Below are positions 1 through 11,379 of a stretch of DNA of 64,000 nt, one piece after another. Made by a program: the position numbers and the translations under genes. This DNA is from Skeletonema tropicum (taxonomy: Eukaryota > Bacillariophyta > Thalassiosirophyceae > Thalassiosirales > Thalassiosiraceae): positions 682,001 to 746,000 of the forward strand of contig CM074134.1 of NCBI GenBank assembly GCA_037178625.1, read 5' to 3'. The stretch's first letter is position 1. Each line of letters starts with the position of its first letter. The notes beneath the pieces are model-generated. The model saw only the letters and a list, made by a program, of their open reading frames with translations. It ran no database searches and was not told the origin of the DNA.

Positions 1-3000
1 TCTACGGGTTGGAAGTCCTTCTCCGACATGCCGATCAATTTGGATGATATTATGCAATCCCGAGGGAGATCCTCCTTCCAAGCGTGCGAGGAAGTATTCG
101 GCACGGCAGGAAGAGCTTAATGATTGCCACATATCTTTACGTCCCACGAATTCGAAGCTTAATGTTTTCACTTCCTATCAAGTTGGTGGTGCTCATGTGC
201 ATTTGGCTTCACCCCTCAATCGGCAGGTTAGTCTTGGAGTTACAGCTGCTATTGATTCTGCTACTGTGTTCCCGTATTTCGACGACCCGCTCAGACTTTC
301 AGTAGTGTATGCATACGTTGCCAAGAGTATTAAGGAACCACCCGACTGCGCGTTGCAGTACTTATGGGCGATGTCCTGGCATTTCTTTTGGGCATTCATT
401 TACGTTGTTAAGGGTTACTGCAGGTTGAGGTACAATTTGGAGTGCAAGTACATTGCGCAGCTTTTTGGACAGGAGTTTCCGGATACAACTAGCTCGCAGG
501 ATACTTTGAAGGTGCATTGCTTAGCTACTGGTGGAGCTCCCAAGCAGGAAATCATCTCTTTCGACACAGATGGCATTCCGTTTATAGTGGACTCAGGCGC
601 TGACTGCATTATAAGCAATGTTCGTGCTCTTTTCAAGGATTTGTCTGCTATCTCAACGGTGGTCCACACTGCTAGCGGTCCTGACACCCGCACTCGTTAC
701 CAAGGTATTTTCATGCTACAGCTTCCAGATGACAACGGGGTTATTCATAGCTACGAGGTTCCTGGATGCGTCTATGACCCATACACCTCGTACAATATTC
801 TCGGTGTTAGCAAGCTTAGCAAGTTCTTCGGGGATAAGTCAACTTCCAACGACCCCCGAGACAAAGACGGTACGAAAGCAGATTCTGGTGGCACGCGAAC
901 GCATCTTGTGTGGGATCATGAGCAGCATGAATTGCATTTTCTGCATCCTTCTAGAGAGTACGGCCTTCCGATCCTTCATTTGTACAAAGGTACTTCGACT
1001 TTTCAAGCATTCTGCTCGAGATATTTCCCTTTCTATAACGAGGCGGTTCATTATGCCTTCTCCTCCGCTTACTCTGTGGCTCCAGTTTCTTCAGAGGTAG
1101 CTTCGGTGAACGAGGGAGATGATATGGATAAGGACGAAGTTGGCGGTGACGAGTGGTATACACCCGATGTGTGTGCTCCATGCGGTCCTCAACCTCAGCA
1201 GAAAGGCTCTAAGATATTCAAATCAGTCGAATGGTTTTAAGTTAGGCGAGAGTGTGCTGTACGTCAAGTTCGTAAAGGACAGGAAGAAGGGGAAGAAAAC
1301 TAAGACGCGTGTGTCCACGATTTCAGCAGTTTACGAGGGAGTCAACGCAGATGGGAAGACTCATATTATTCGTCTGGCAGATGGTACGAAGATGACAGTT
1401 CATGACTGTTACCTTCAGAAGCACCTTCAACCATCGTTTGACAATATTCCACAGACTCCTCTCGATTATAAGAAAGAAGTGGGCGTAGGCATTTCGCAGG
1501 AGGAAGCGCAGCGCCTGGCTAGACCTAAGGCATTGTCGCCAGTGCAGCAGGAGTTACTTTCTTGGCATCACCGTCTTTACCACCTTAAGTTCAAGCGTAT
1601 CTTCACGCTTGCTCGTTTGGGAATCCTTCCTAAGCCTAAGTCCCTTTTGGAGTGTGAGAAAACAGCACCTTTTTGTCTAGAATGTCAATTTGGTCAGGCC
1701 AAGCGTCGGGCTTGGAGATTTAAAGGAAAGAAATCTGGTTCAATTCAGAAGAAATCCGAGACCAAACCAGGGGATGGCGTATCGGTGGATCAAATCGTTA
1801 GTGCCCAGCCAGGGCTGGTTCCTCAGATGAGTGGTTTTCTTACGCACGATAGACTCTGGGGAGCAACAACATTTGTCGACCATGTGAGTGATTACGTTTA
1901 CGTCCATCTTATGTAAGAATTTCTCTATTGAGGAAACTCTATCAGCGAAGAAAGCCTTTGAGAAGATCTTTTCGGGGGCAGATTGTGAGGTCCGGTCATA
2001 TAGAGCTGACAATGGACGCTTTGCTGATTCGAAATGGCAGGAATCTTGTGACAAGCTCGGTCAAGGGCTGACGTTTTTGTGGCGTAGGTAACCACAGACA
2101 GAACGGAAAGATTGAAGCCAAGAATAAACAGTTGACGCTTGCTGCTAGGACGCTACTCTTGCACGGGATGAGACTATGGCCTGAAATGATATCTACCTAC
2201 TTCTGGCCATTTGCGATGAAAGCAGCAGCGGAAGCACACAACAAACTTGCAATTGATGCCGATGGAAATACTCCAGAATCACGCCTTTTCGGTGTCAAGC
2301 AACCTGAATCTCTACCAGTTCAATCCTTCCATACGTTATTCTGCCCGGTCTTCGTGTTAGACCATCGACTTCATTCAGCAGGAGGTTCTGTCCCGAAATG
2401 GGACCCTCGCGCTCGGTGTGGTGTATATCTTGGACATTCTCCCTTGCATGCTGGCAGTGTCGCTCTGGTATTCAATCCCTCGACGGGGAGAGTTTCGCCA
2501 GCGTATCACGTAGTTTTCGATGACACTTTCTCAACTGTTCCTTACATGAGAGCCGCATCGTTGCCGCCAAATTGGGAGGATCTCGTCAAGAATTCTTCAG
2601 AGATTGCAACCACCGAAGAGTTTGATCTTGCAGAAAATTGGACAAATGAGTTAGATTCGAACAATTTGAATTCGCCCGTGCAAACGGCAGGTCCCTCCTT
2701 GACCAAGATTACGGACCCTTTCGCTATTGTTCCTGATCAGAATAACCACGATAGTGAATTAAGCCCCGCTCGAGCAACCTCCTCCTCAGAATCACGGAAA
2801 CGTACAGTGCAGCCTTCCGAGGGAGAGAAATCGGCACAAACATCTTCAAATAGGTTGAAGGTGACGTTTGAGAATGACAAGAACGCTGCAGCAAGTTCAC
2901 CGTCGACCAAGCGCACCAAATTGAATGATGAGCCGTCTGCAGGCACATCCCGAGCAATTGTTCCGCCAGCAGAAAATGCACATCCAACATCCGATCCTTT

Positions 3001-4930
3001 ATCTATGCCGCGCATCATCAATCTAGACGAAGCAGGGCTACGTAGATCGGAACGTATTGCAGCAGCGAAAGAGTTAAAAGATGCAACAACAAAGGAAGGA
3101 ACTAAGGTGTTTGCTGTGTCACTCTTTACCGCATTTGGAACGGTAGGGTCAATTACTCTACCAGATTACGGCCGCAATACAGAAGAAGAGCTTTCGTGGG
3201 GTGATCGATGCAAGAATAGGTTTTATGAAGTCAACGAGCTGTACGATGGTACCTGCAATCAATTGCACTTTATGTCTTTCTCCACCGAGTCTGACCAAGT
3301 GGCGTCGAATGAGGTCTTCACTTATTCGCAGGCAATGAAACAGCACGATGTAGAGGACTTTCAGGAAGCCATGAAGAAGGAAATCGCAGATCACACCGAG
3401 AGAGAGCACTGGGTCCTAGTCCCTCGATCGTCTATGCCGAAGGGAAAGAAAGCTATCATGTCGATTTGGTCTTTTAAGAGGAAGAGGCTCCCGACTGGGG
3501 AACTGCTTAAGCATAAAGCTAGGCTGTGCGCTCATGGAGGGATGCAGAAGTGGGGGGAGAATTACTGGGAAACCTACTCACCAGTCGTGAATATGCTCAC
3601 GGTTCGTCTTATCCTTCTCATCTGCAAGATTCACAAGCTTCACAGCAAATCGATCGATTTTGTATTAGCGTTCCCTCAGGCCGACTTAGAGGAAGACATC
3701 TGGATGGAAATCCCTTTGGGAGTAGCTGTCAAGTCGAAGGATGGAGGTTCTTATCTATTGAAGTTGAAGAAGAATCTCTACGGACTAAAGCAAGGAAGTC
3801 ACAATTGGTTCAAGCATCTTGAGCAGGGTTTGCGGAAACGTAGACTCATTCCTTCCGAAGTTGATCCCTGCCTTTATTTGAAGAAGGGTTTAGCAGTGCT
3901 TACGTACGTAGATGATTGCATTTTGGTTTCTACGAGCAAGAAGGCGATTGACGATCTTGTTGAAAGTCTCAAGAATGGAGAGGAAAAGTTCATTCTCACC
4001 GATGAAGGAGACATCGACAAGTTTCTTGGCATAGAGATCAAGCACTTCGAAGACGGATCATTTGAACTTTCACAACCACACCTTATTACGAGAATCCTCC
4101 AACTACTCCAACTCGATAACAACAATCAATGGAAGTCTAGCACGAACTCGCGACGAACCCCTTCGGAGCAAGTAATCCTACACAGGGATTCCGAGGGAGA
4201 TGAACGGAGGTATGCCAAGGACTGGAACTATCGAACGGCAGTGGGAATGCTCACATACCTTCAGGGAAATTCCAGACCAGACATTTCAGTTCATGTCCAC
4301 CAATGCGCAAGATTTTCAGTTGATCCAAAGCGGAGTCACGAGAGGGCAATCATTAATATTGGCAGGTATCTTTTGATGAATAGAGACAGAGGAATTATCT
4401 ACAAACCGGACACTAGCAAAGGATTAGAATGTTATGTGGATGCGGATTTTGCTGGAGGTTGGCAGAAGGCAGATGCTGAGTCAGCTGATAGTGTGATGTC
4501 GCGAACTGGATACGTTCTTATGTACGCAGGTTGTCCGATCCATTGGGTAAGTAAGTTGCAAACGGAGATAGCTTTGAGCACAGCAGAAGCGGAGTATATT
4601 GCGCTTTCGCAGTCGTTAAGAGAAGTTATCCCGCTGACGACTATGATGAAAGAGTTGAAGTCGGCATTTCCAATCGAGATTCAGGTACCAAACTTCAATT
4701 GCACGGTGCACGAAGACAATCAGTCTTGCATCAGCATGGCTACCAAGCAGAAGTTCTCACCCCGAACGAAGCATATTGCTTTGAAGTATCATCACTTCCG
4801 CTCCTACGTTGACTCCAAGCGAATCGAGATTCAATACATCAATACGCACGATCAGCTGGCTGACAGCCTGACAAAGCCACTTGGTGCGAATCTATTCTTG
4901 GCTCATCGTAAGATGTTGATGGGATGGTAA
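1..4930 (+). pseudogene. gag-pol polyprotein, frameshifted
   Basis: Protease: the DSGAD active-site motif lies at about 590-604. Integrase zinc domain: WHHRLYH followed by CLEC, at about 1560-1690. Integrase core: VDHVSD near 1875, RADNGR near 2005 and a Glu-containing QNGKIEAKN segment near 2100. Reverse transcriptase: the KARLCAHG segment near 3515, then YVDD at 3905-3916. RNase H: CYVDADFAGG near 4430 and STAEAEYIALS near 4580, ending at a TAA at 4928. The reading frame moves by +1 near 60 (least certain), at 1237, at 1914 and within a T run at 2066-2070. The segment from 2132 to 4930 is one open frame of 932 codons, so the RT and RNase H part is intact and decay is confined to the first 2.1 kb. 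Confidence 0.88.
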
Positions 4931-4950
4931 TATCGAGGTAGGTAATGTCT

Positions 4951-4963
4951 CGCTACGAGGGAG
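4951..4963 (+). other. Polypurine tract of the retrotransposon
   Basis: A purine-rich stretch (GAGGGAG at its 3' end) sits directly before the TGTTAGA that opens the LTR. This is the expected position of the plus-strand primer in an LTR element. Confidence 0.65.
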
Positions 4964-5206
4964 TGTTAGAATAGACGATATAGGAGTTTGTCCCAGCGGT
5001 AGTCGCACCGGGACCGCTTACTCCTTACTTGGCTTGTTCTAGCTCGACTCTCGACGGCACGTCGACCAACGCTCTTGTCCGCCCGAATACACTATAGAAG
5101 TAAATAGTAAAACCCCCTTTACTGTGTGGTGTTGTTCCATATAACGTACGCCCTTAGGCGGTTGGAACGGCATCCACTAAACACTTCTATTACCGTAATT
5201 GTAACA
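4964..5206 (+). repeat. 3' LTR of the copia element, about 243 bases
   Basis: The segment begins TGTTAG right after the polypurine tract and ends GTAACA, giving the 5'-TG...CA-3' ends of an LTR. The length is typical of short copia LTRs. The left LTR is outside the window, so the boundaries cannot be confirmed by comparison, and the right end is the less certain of the two. Confidence 0.65.
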
Positions 5207-5410
5207 AACCTTCTGTCCGCTGGGATCAGTTTTTGGTTTTTCGTGTTAGCGATATTGGAGCGATATCGGCCTTCCCGCTAGAACTTTTGAGAATTTCAAT
5301 TTTGGCCAAATTTATCAACAATTTCACCCTGAAATTTTCCAGTAAGTTTCAGTGCTGAAATTTCTCCCTTAGAAATTTTTCAACACTAGAGTGAGTCCAA
5401 CGTACCTAAG

Positions 5411-5574
5411 TAGTTGCCCGCGGGTGTAAGTATGTGTCCGCTCACGAGGCAGGGCAGGTACAAGAGGGTATAGGGGATATTATTATAACCTTAATCGTCC
5501 GGGCTTCCTGTGTCCGGACTTTGGGCGGGCACCTCTGTGGACGGGCAATCATCAAGGGGGCACCACGGTGGACC
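5411..5574 (+). repeat. Dispersed GTTGCCCGC-rich repeat, left copy
   Basis: This segment starts TAGTTGCCCGCGGGTGT. It shares several blocks, in the same order, with the reverse complement of 63315-63460: TGTGTCCGCTC, CTTCCTGTGTCCGGA, TGTGGACGGGCAA and ACGGTGGAC. It lies 140 to 300 bases upstream of the SF3B1 start codon. The frame stays open from 5434 into SF3B1, but this compositionally odd repeat is unlikely to be coding. Confidence 0.7.
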
Positions 5575-5709
5575 CACTGTAGATTCGCTCTCTTCTCCAA
5601 AGCAAGAGTCGACTCAGAGCACGGCGCGGAGCGGACGGCCGGACGCCCTCAAATTTTTTCACCAACACTGAATGATCTTTATGCCTCCCATCCACAAAGA
5701 TATATTATC

Positions 5710-8700
5710 ATGAGCAACACAAACCAACAACAACAACAAGTCACCGACGGAGGCCGCGGAGGCGTAGCCTTCGGCATTGCCAGCAAAGACGAAGACGATA
5801 ACATGATGACATCCCTTCCCACTCTCGAAGAGGAACGTAAATTATTCGGAATGGACGACGATATCGATGAGGATGCGGATGAAGGTCGTGTCAATTCCTC
5901 TACTGCTGCTGCTGCTGCTGTGGGAGGAGGTCATGATACTGGTGGTGCACCATCTGATGATGATCCATTTGCCTCCAGAACTAATGGTTCTTCATCAGGC
6001 CAGGTGGTGAACACACGTATATCCGATCGAGAATCCACCTATCACGCCCGACGTCACAATCGCATCATTCGTGAGGATGGCATGTCCTACAAGGAGGCCA
6101 TGGAGGCGGCGAATATTGAGAGGGAGAGGAGTGAGCTGATTGCTGAGGCTAGGAAGGAGTTGATTGATGAGAGTACGGGGGAGTTTAAGACCAAGTTGGA
6201 TGGTACAAGTAGTGATGGGAATGGTCATGATGAGAATAATCATCAGGGGAAACAAATGATGAATCAACAAAATCAATCTGCACCAAGGAGGAGGAGAAGA
6301 AGGTGGGATGCCAAAGAGGGGGATGATACTAATGGTGCTGGGAACAATAATAATAATATTGTTACCGATGGGGAGCATTCGGTGTCTACCACCAACACTA
6401 AATCACGATGGGATGATGATTCCACCACCAGTGGTGGTGGTGACAATAATGGAGTGAGTGCAAGGCGTCGTAAACGATGGGATGAAACTCCCATCGTGGC
6501 TTCAGGTGCTGCTGCTGCTGCTTCGAATATTACGGATGCGACACCCATTGTCAATTCTGGAGGGATGGGTGGACAACAAAAATGGGATGAAACTCCCGTG
6601 GTGGCCTCGGGACAAATGATGGTTGCAGCTACTCCCATGATGGGTAGTAGTGGCGCATCATCATCATTAGTAGATGGAGGTCGGAAACGTTCCAGGTGGG
6701 ATTCGACTCCTGCACCATCTGCCATGCAGCCCAATGCAACACCATTACTTGGAGTTGGTGGAATCGGTAACCAAACTCCATTAATTGGGGGAGTTCAAAC
6801 TCCCCTATCCGGTAATTTGGCAAAGGCACTCTCCAATGAAAAGGAAATGGAACGTCGCAATCGTCCCTGGACGGATGCCGCACTGGATGCAATTTTACCA
6901 AGTGAGGGATATACCATTTTGGCCCCGCCTGCGAGTTATATGCCCATTCGAACACCGGGACGGAAGTTATTAACGGCACCAACTCCATTGGGGGGACAGA
7001 CACCTGCTGGATTTCAAATGGACATTCCCCCCGAAGAGCGGGAGGGACAGTCGTTACAAGATATTCGTGAGGCTTATGGTGTTCCTGTTGCGGCCACTGC
7101 CAATGATGGTGGGGAGTCGGCTGCTCCTGGTGCATTGCCATACATTAAACCTGAAGATATGCAATACTTTGGTAGGTTGATGGAAGATGTGGATGATGAG
7201 AGTACGTTGAGTAAGGAGGAGGCAAAGGAACGTCAGATTATGGCACTGTTACTAAAAATTAAGAGTGGGACCCCTCCCTCAACGGAAGACGGCAATGAGG
7301 CAGATTACCGATAAGGCACGTAGCTTTGGAGCCGGACCGTTGTTCCATCAAATATTGCCGTTGTTGATGAGCCCCGCCTTGGAGGATCAGGAAGAGACAT
7401 TTGTTAGGTCAAGGTTATTGATCGTGTCTTGTATAAATTGGATGATTTGGTTCGACCCTACGTCCATCGTATCCTGGCAGTGATTGAACCTCTCTTGATC
7501 GATGAAGATTATTATGCTCGTGTGGAGGGACGTGAGATTATTAGTAATCTTGCCAAGGCTGCGGGACTCTCGACAATGATTTCTACCATGAGACCTGATA
7601 TTGATAATCCATGATGAATATGTGAGGAATACAACCTCACGTGCGTTTGCCGTAGTTGCCTCTGCGTTGGGTGTGCCAAGCTTGTTGCCTTTTTTGAAGG
7701 CAGTCTGTAGAAGTCGTAAATCATGGCAAGCACGTCATACGGGAATCAAGATTGTGCAGCAGATTGCCGTCTTGATGGGGTGTGCTGTTCTTCCGTACCT
7801 CAGAGAACTCGTTGAGATTGTCAGTAATGGGCTGACCGATGAGCAGGCGAAGGTTCGAACAATGGCAGCCTTGACCGTGGCAGCACTTGCAGAGGCAGCT
7901 CATCCATATGGGATTGAAAGTTTTGATTCTGTCATTCGTGCTCTGTGGAAGGGAGCATTGGAGCATCACGGCAAGGGTCTCGCTGCCTTTCTCAAGGCAA
8001 TTGGATTCATTATCCCCTTGATGGAGGAGAATTATGCCAGCCACTACACACGATTGGTGATGCCCATCTTGACGAGGGAATTCCACTCCCCCGATGAAGA
8101 GATGAAACGGATTGTTCTGAAAGTCGTGAAACAATGCGTCGGAACTGCAGGAGTAGAACCAGAATACATCCGGAAGGAAATCTTACCAGAGTTTTTCCGC
8201 AACTTTTGGATCAGACGAATGGCGTTGGATCGAAGGAATTATAGCCAGGTGATTGAAACAACCGAAGAATTGGCAAACAAGGTCGGTTGTTCCGATATTC
8301 TTTCGCGAATTGTGGAAGATCTCAAGGACGACTCAGAACCATACCGTCGTATGGTTATGGAGACCATCCAAAAAGTTCTTGAAAACCTGGGAAGTGGCGA
8401 TATCGATGAACGTCTGGAGGAGCGCCTTATTGATGGAATTTTGTACGCGTTTCAAGAACAGGCTGTCGACGCTGGAGCTGATAGCGCCTTTAAGAGAGAG
8501 GGCCAAATTATGCTTGAAGGATTCGGCACTGTAGTAAATGCCTTGGGAGAACGTTGCAAGCCTTATTTGAAGCAAATTGCCGGGACCATCAAATGGAGGC
8601 TAAACAACAAGGCTGCTAGTGTTCGAATGCAAGCCGCCGATCTAATTGGCAGGATTGCTGTAGTGATGAAGGCATGTGGAGAAGAGCAGCTCATGGGCCA

Positions 8701-9837
8701 CCTCGGTGTCGTTTTGTATGAATACTTGGGAGAAGAGTATCCCGATGTTCTTGGCTCAATCTTGGGTGCCTTGAGGGCAATTGTTAATGTCATCGGTATG
8801 ACAAAAATGACGCCTCCCATTAGGGACTTACTCCCTAGACTCACTCCTATTCTGAGGAATCGTCACGAAAAGGTTCAAGAAAATTGTATCGACTTGGTAA
8901 GTCTTACTTGATTTCATTTGCTGTCCTTTTCATTTGCGAATTTTCTTCTAATGATTTCCGCTGCTCTGCACATTTCTACCTCTGTCATGGTTTACTAACA
9001 CTTCTTTTTCTGCCTGCCTCTTTCTTACTCCGCAGGTTGGACGCATTGCCGACCGCGGTGCTGAATTTGTGTCCGCCAAAGAATGGATGCGTATTTGCTT
9101 TGAATTGTTGGAGCTGCTCAAAGCCAACAAGAAGGCGATTCGTAGAGCTGCAGTTAGCACCTTTGGATACATAGCTAAAGCTATTGGTCCGCAGGATGTT
9201 TTGCACACTCTCCTCAATAATCTCAAAGTGCAAGACCGCCAGATGCGAGTTTGTACTACTGTCGCCGTTGCCATCGTCGCAGAGACTTGTGGCCCCTTCA
9301 CAGTCCTTCCAGCACTCATGAATGAGTATCGCGTTCCAGAAGTAAACATTCAAAATGGAGTACTCAAAGCTCTCAGCTTCATGTTCGAGTACATTGGAGA
9401 GATGGGAAAGGATTACATCTATGCCGTGACACCACTTCTCGAAGATGCTCTTATGGATCGTGATGCGGTTCATCGACAGACTGGCTGTGCATGTGTAAAA
9501 CACCTGGCACTTGGTGTGGCAGGACTTTGGATGTGAAGATGCTCTGATCCATCTGTTGAACTATGTGTGGCCCAACATTTTCGAAGATTCTCCCCATGTG
9601 ATCAACGCAACGTGTGATGCCATCGAAGGTTTGATGGTGGCATTGGGCCCCAACGTGATTCTGGCATACACAATCCAAGGACTCTATCATCCAGCACGAA
9701 AGGTAAGAGAAATTTACTGGAAGATCTACAACATGTTATACATGTATGCTGCCGACTCGATGGTTTTGGGATACCCTCTAATTGAAGACGAGAACGAGAA
9801 TACTTACGCAAGAACAACGCTTGAACTTTTCATCTAA
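5710..9837 (+). CDS. SF3B1: Splicing factor 3B subunit 1 (U2 snRNP, HEAT repeats), with five +1 frame breaks
   Basis: Largest subunit of the SF3b complex in U2 snRNP, which clamps the branch-site duplex in the nucleus. The N-terminal third is disordered and carries the family's RWDETP/KWDETP repeats (nt 6470-6720), then [12 protein letters not shown] and YFGRLMED. The rest is the HEAT-repeat superhelix, recognisable by [34 protein letters not shown] and HPARKVR. The start at 5710 gives [10 protein letters not shown]. One intron lies at 8897-9035. The frame is broken by single-base gains near 7279, 7393, 7408, 7608 and 9527. Leaving those five bases and the intron out gives 3984 bases, an exact multiple of three, or about 1327 residues against 1304 in human. 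A polyadenylation-like AATAAA follows at about 9848. The gene is essential elsewhere, so the breaks are more likely sequence errors or a decoding feature than true loss. Confidence 0.93.
8897..9035 (+). other. Intron of SF3B1
   Basis: The donor is GTAAGT after the codon for Leu in CIDL. The acceptor is a pyrimidine-rich tract ending CGCAG, and the next exon opens with VGRIADRG. The join restores a stretch that is almost invariant in SF3B1. The intron is 139 bases. Confidence 0.93.
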
Positions 9838-10108
9838 ATCGAAGTTTGAATAAAATAACCTTTCGTTGATTGACTTCTACTTACCACTTACTCTACTCGA
9901 ACTACTTGCATATGATGTGTACATTATCTATGCAAAAAGGTTCAACGCGATCTGCAATAAGTAGGATGGAAAGTTGACTCAAATGTATTCATGTGAGCTA
10001 TATCCATTACGATATCATATAGTTGCAATAGTTAGTCAAGGATAAATCTAGATAGCTGATAAAGTAATATACAAATATGTGTCTTAATTTCGGTTTACTT
10101 TATGTAAT

Positions 10109-10940
10109 TTACCATTGCTCAGCGGCAGCGGCCTCAGCAGCAGGCTCGGCACTCCATTGAGCAGCCTCAGGAGCATCAGCAACTGGCTCACCAGCAAAGA
10201 CACCAGCATCCGCATCGGGCATGGCATCATCATAAACAGCGGCGGGGGCAGCAGCCTCCTCAGCCTTGGCAGCTGTCTCTTCCTCATTCTTCTTCAATTC
10301 CTCAATATCACGGTGGAAGAAAAGATCAACGGGAACATCCCAGTCAGAAGCACGGGAGACAGTTCCACGAAGTCGGAGGACCTCACGGGCAAGGAGCCAG
10401 TAAATAAGACCGATGGAGTGCTTTCCCTTGTTGTTAGGCGGGGATGGCGACATCTACATGTTGAAGAGGAGAGTCTGAGTCACAGAAGGCAATTACAGGG
10501 ATATTGACATAACTAGCCTCACGGACAGCCTGGGAATCAGTCCTAGGATCAGTTACAATCAAAAGACGAGGTTCACGGAACTGCTTGGTAATCTGGTTAG
10601 TAAAAGTTCCAGGTGTGAAACGTCCAGCAATACTCTGAGATCCAGTGTAATGCGCAAACTTAAGCACAGCCCTCATACCCCAAGGACGGGCAGAGATGGC
10701 AACAACATCCTCGGGGTTCTCAATCGCAACGATGACACGAGCAGCGAGCATGATCTTCTCCCAAGTCTTTCCAATGTTGAGGACGTGGAGACCATCCTTG
10801 CGGCGGCGCCAGATGTACTCTTCCATCATTTTGTCGGAGTTACGGGTTCCGGTGTGGACTCCGGCGGAGAGCATCATTTGGATGTCCTCCTCCTTGGGGT
10901 GGAGAACGGTGGGGAGGGAGGCGAAGGCAGAGGAGCTCAT
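10109..10940 (-). CDS. RPSA: 40S ribosomal protein SA (uS2), with one +1 frame break
   Basis: Small-subunit ribosomal protein uS2 of the cytosolic ribosome. The N-terminal part has [18 protein letters not shown] sequence, [15 protein letters not shown] and [10 protein letters not shown]. The C-terminal part has [24 protein letters not shown] and an Ala/Glu-rich tail with a final EQW. The two parts are in different frames. In the first frame the codon after IPA is TAA (10436-10434); skipping its T gives AAC and the conserved NNKGKHS, so the break is pinned to within about one codon. With that base left out the protein is 276 residues, normal for the family. The gene is transcribed divergently from BiP, with 439 bases between the two start codons. 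Confidence 0.93.
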
Positions 10941-11379
10941 GGTTGATACTAGCTGTCGAGAAGTGGCAGTGTAGAGTTGTGTTTCGCGGAGGTGATGGTC
11001 GAGTAAATGGTAAGGTCTGCATAGGGAGTTCCGCCGTACTGTAGAAATGGGGATCGTTTTGGCGGGAACTTGAAACTAACTCGTTTGGCGGGAACTTGAA
11101 AGGACACCCATCTTATCCATGCTGACGTCTGACGCACCTACCAAAGTCAGTGAACGAGAGCCGTACAAAAAATAAATCACGAATCGAAATCCTTTGAAAT
11201 CCAATATTTCCACTTGTAAAGTTGCTTTCACGCACTGTCTTGGCTTGCTCTTGGATTGCTTTCACCAGCCCCACCCAAACGTGGTCATAATACATTTTGC
11301 TAAACAAATACCATCGGTGTTTTGTTACCATTTGCATTCATTGCTCTACAACATTATTATTACTACAATTTAAATCAAA
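10941..11379. promoter_or_regulatory. Divergent promoter region of RPSA and BiP
   Basis: This spacer separates the start codons of RPSA (-) and BiP (+). It must hold the 5' untranslated regions and promoters of both. The only conspicuous sequence is the duplicated box at 11058-11101 described separately. I see no clear TATA box and no convincing small gene in it. Confidence 0.6.
11058..11101 (+). promoter_or_regulatory. Two direct copies of an E2F-like box
   Basis: The 18-base sequence TTTGGCGGGAACTTGAAA occurs exactly twice, at 11058-11075 and 11084-11101. TTTGGCGGGAA matches the classic E2F/DP binding consensus. The copies are 26 bases apart start to start and lie between the divergent RPSA and BiP genes. 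Sequence identity of the copies is observed; binding by E2F is inference. Confidence 0.6.

Larger units (their letters stand above)
1..5206 (+). mobile_element. Ty1/copia LTR retrotransposon, 3' part, decayed
   Basis: The domain order read along the plus strand is aspartic protease, integrase, reverse transcriptase, RNase H, then polypurine tract and LTR. Integrase ahead of reverse transcriptase is the copia order. The left LTR and most of gag lie outside the window. The coding region is broken by apparent single-base gains near 60, 1237, 1914 and 2068, so this copy is probably not autonomous as assembled. It ends about 500 bases upstream of the SF3B1 start codon. Copia elements of the CoDi type are abundant in diatom genomes; assignment to a CoDi clade would need a tree of the reverse transcriptase and is not claimed. 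Confidence 0.93.

Noticed and set aside
1119..2091. Programmed frameshift between gag and pol of the copia element
   Set aside because: Copia elements normally use one frame; the breaks fall inside the integrase domain, and one is a simple T-run gain, so decay or error fits better.
5434..5709. N-terminal extension of SF3B1 from an upstream start
   Set aside because: It would translate the dispersed repeat at 5411-5574; the ATG at 5710 gives a family-like N-terminus.
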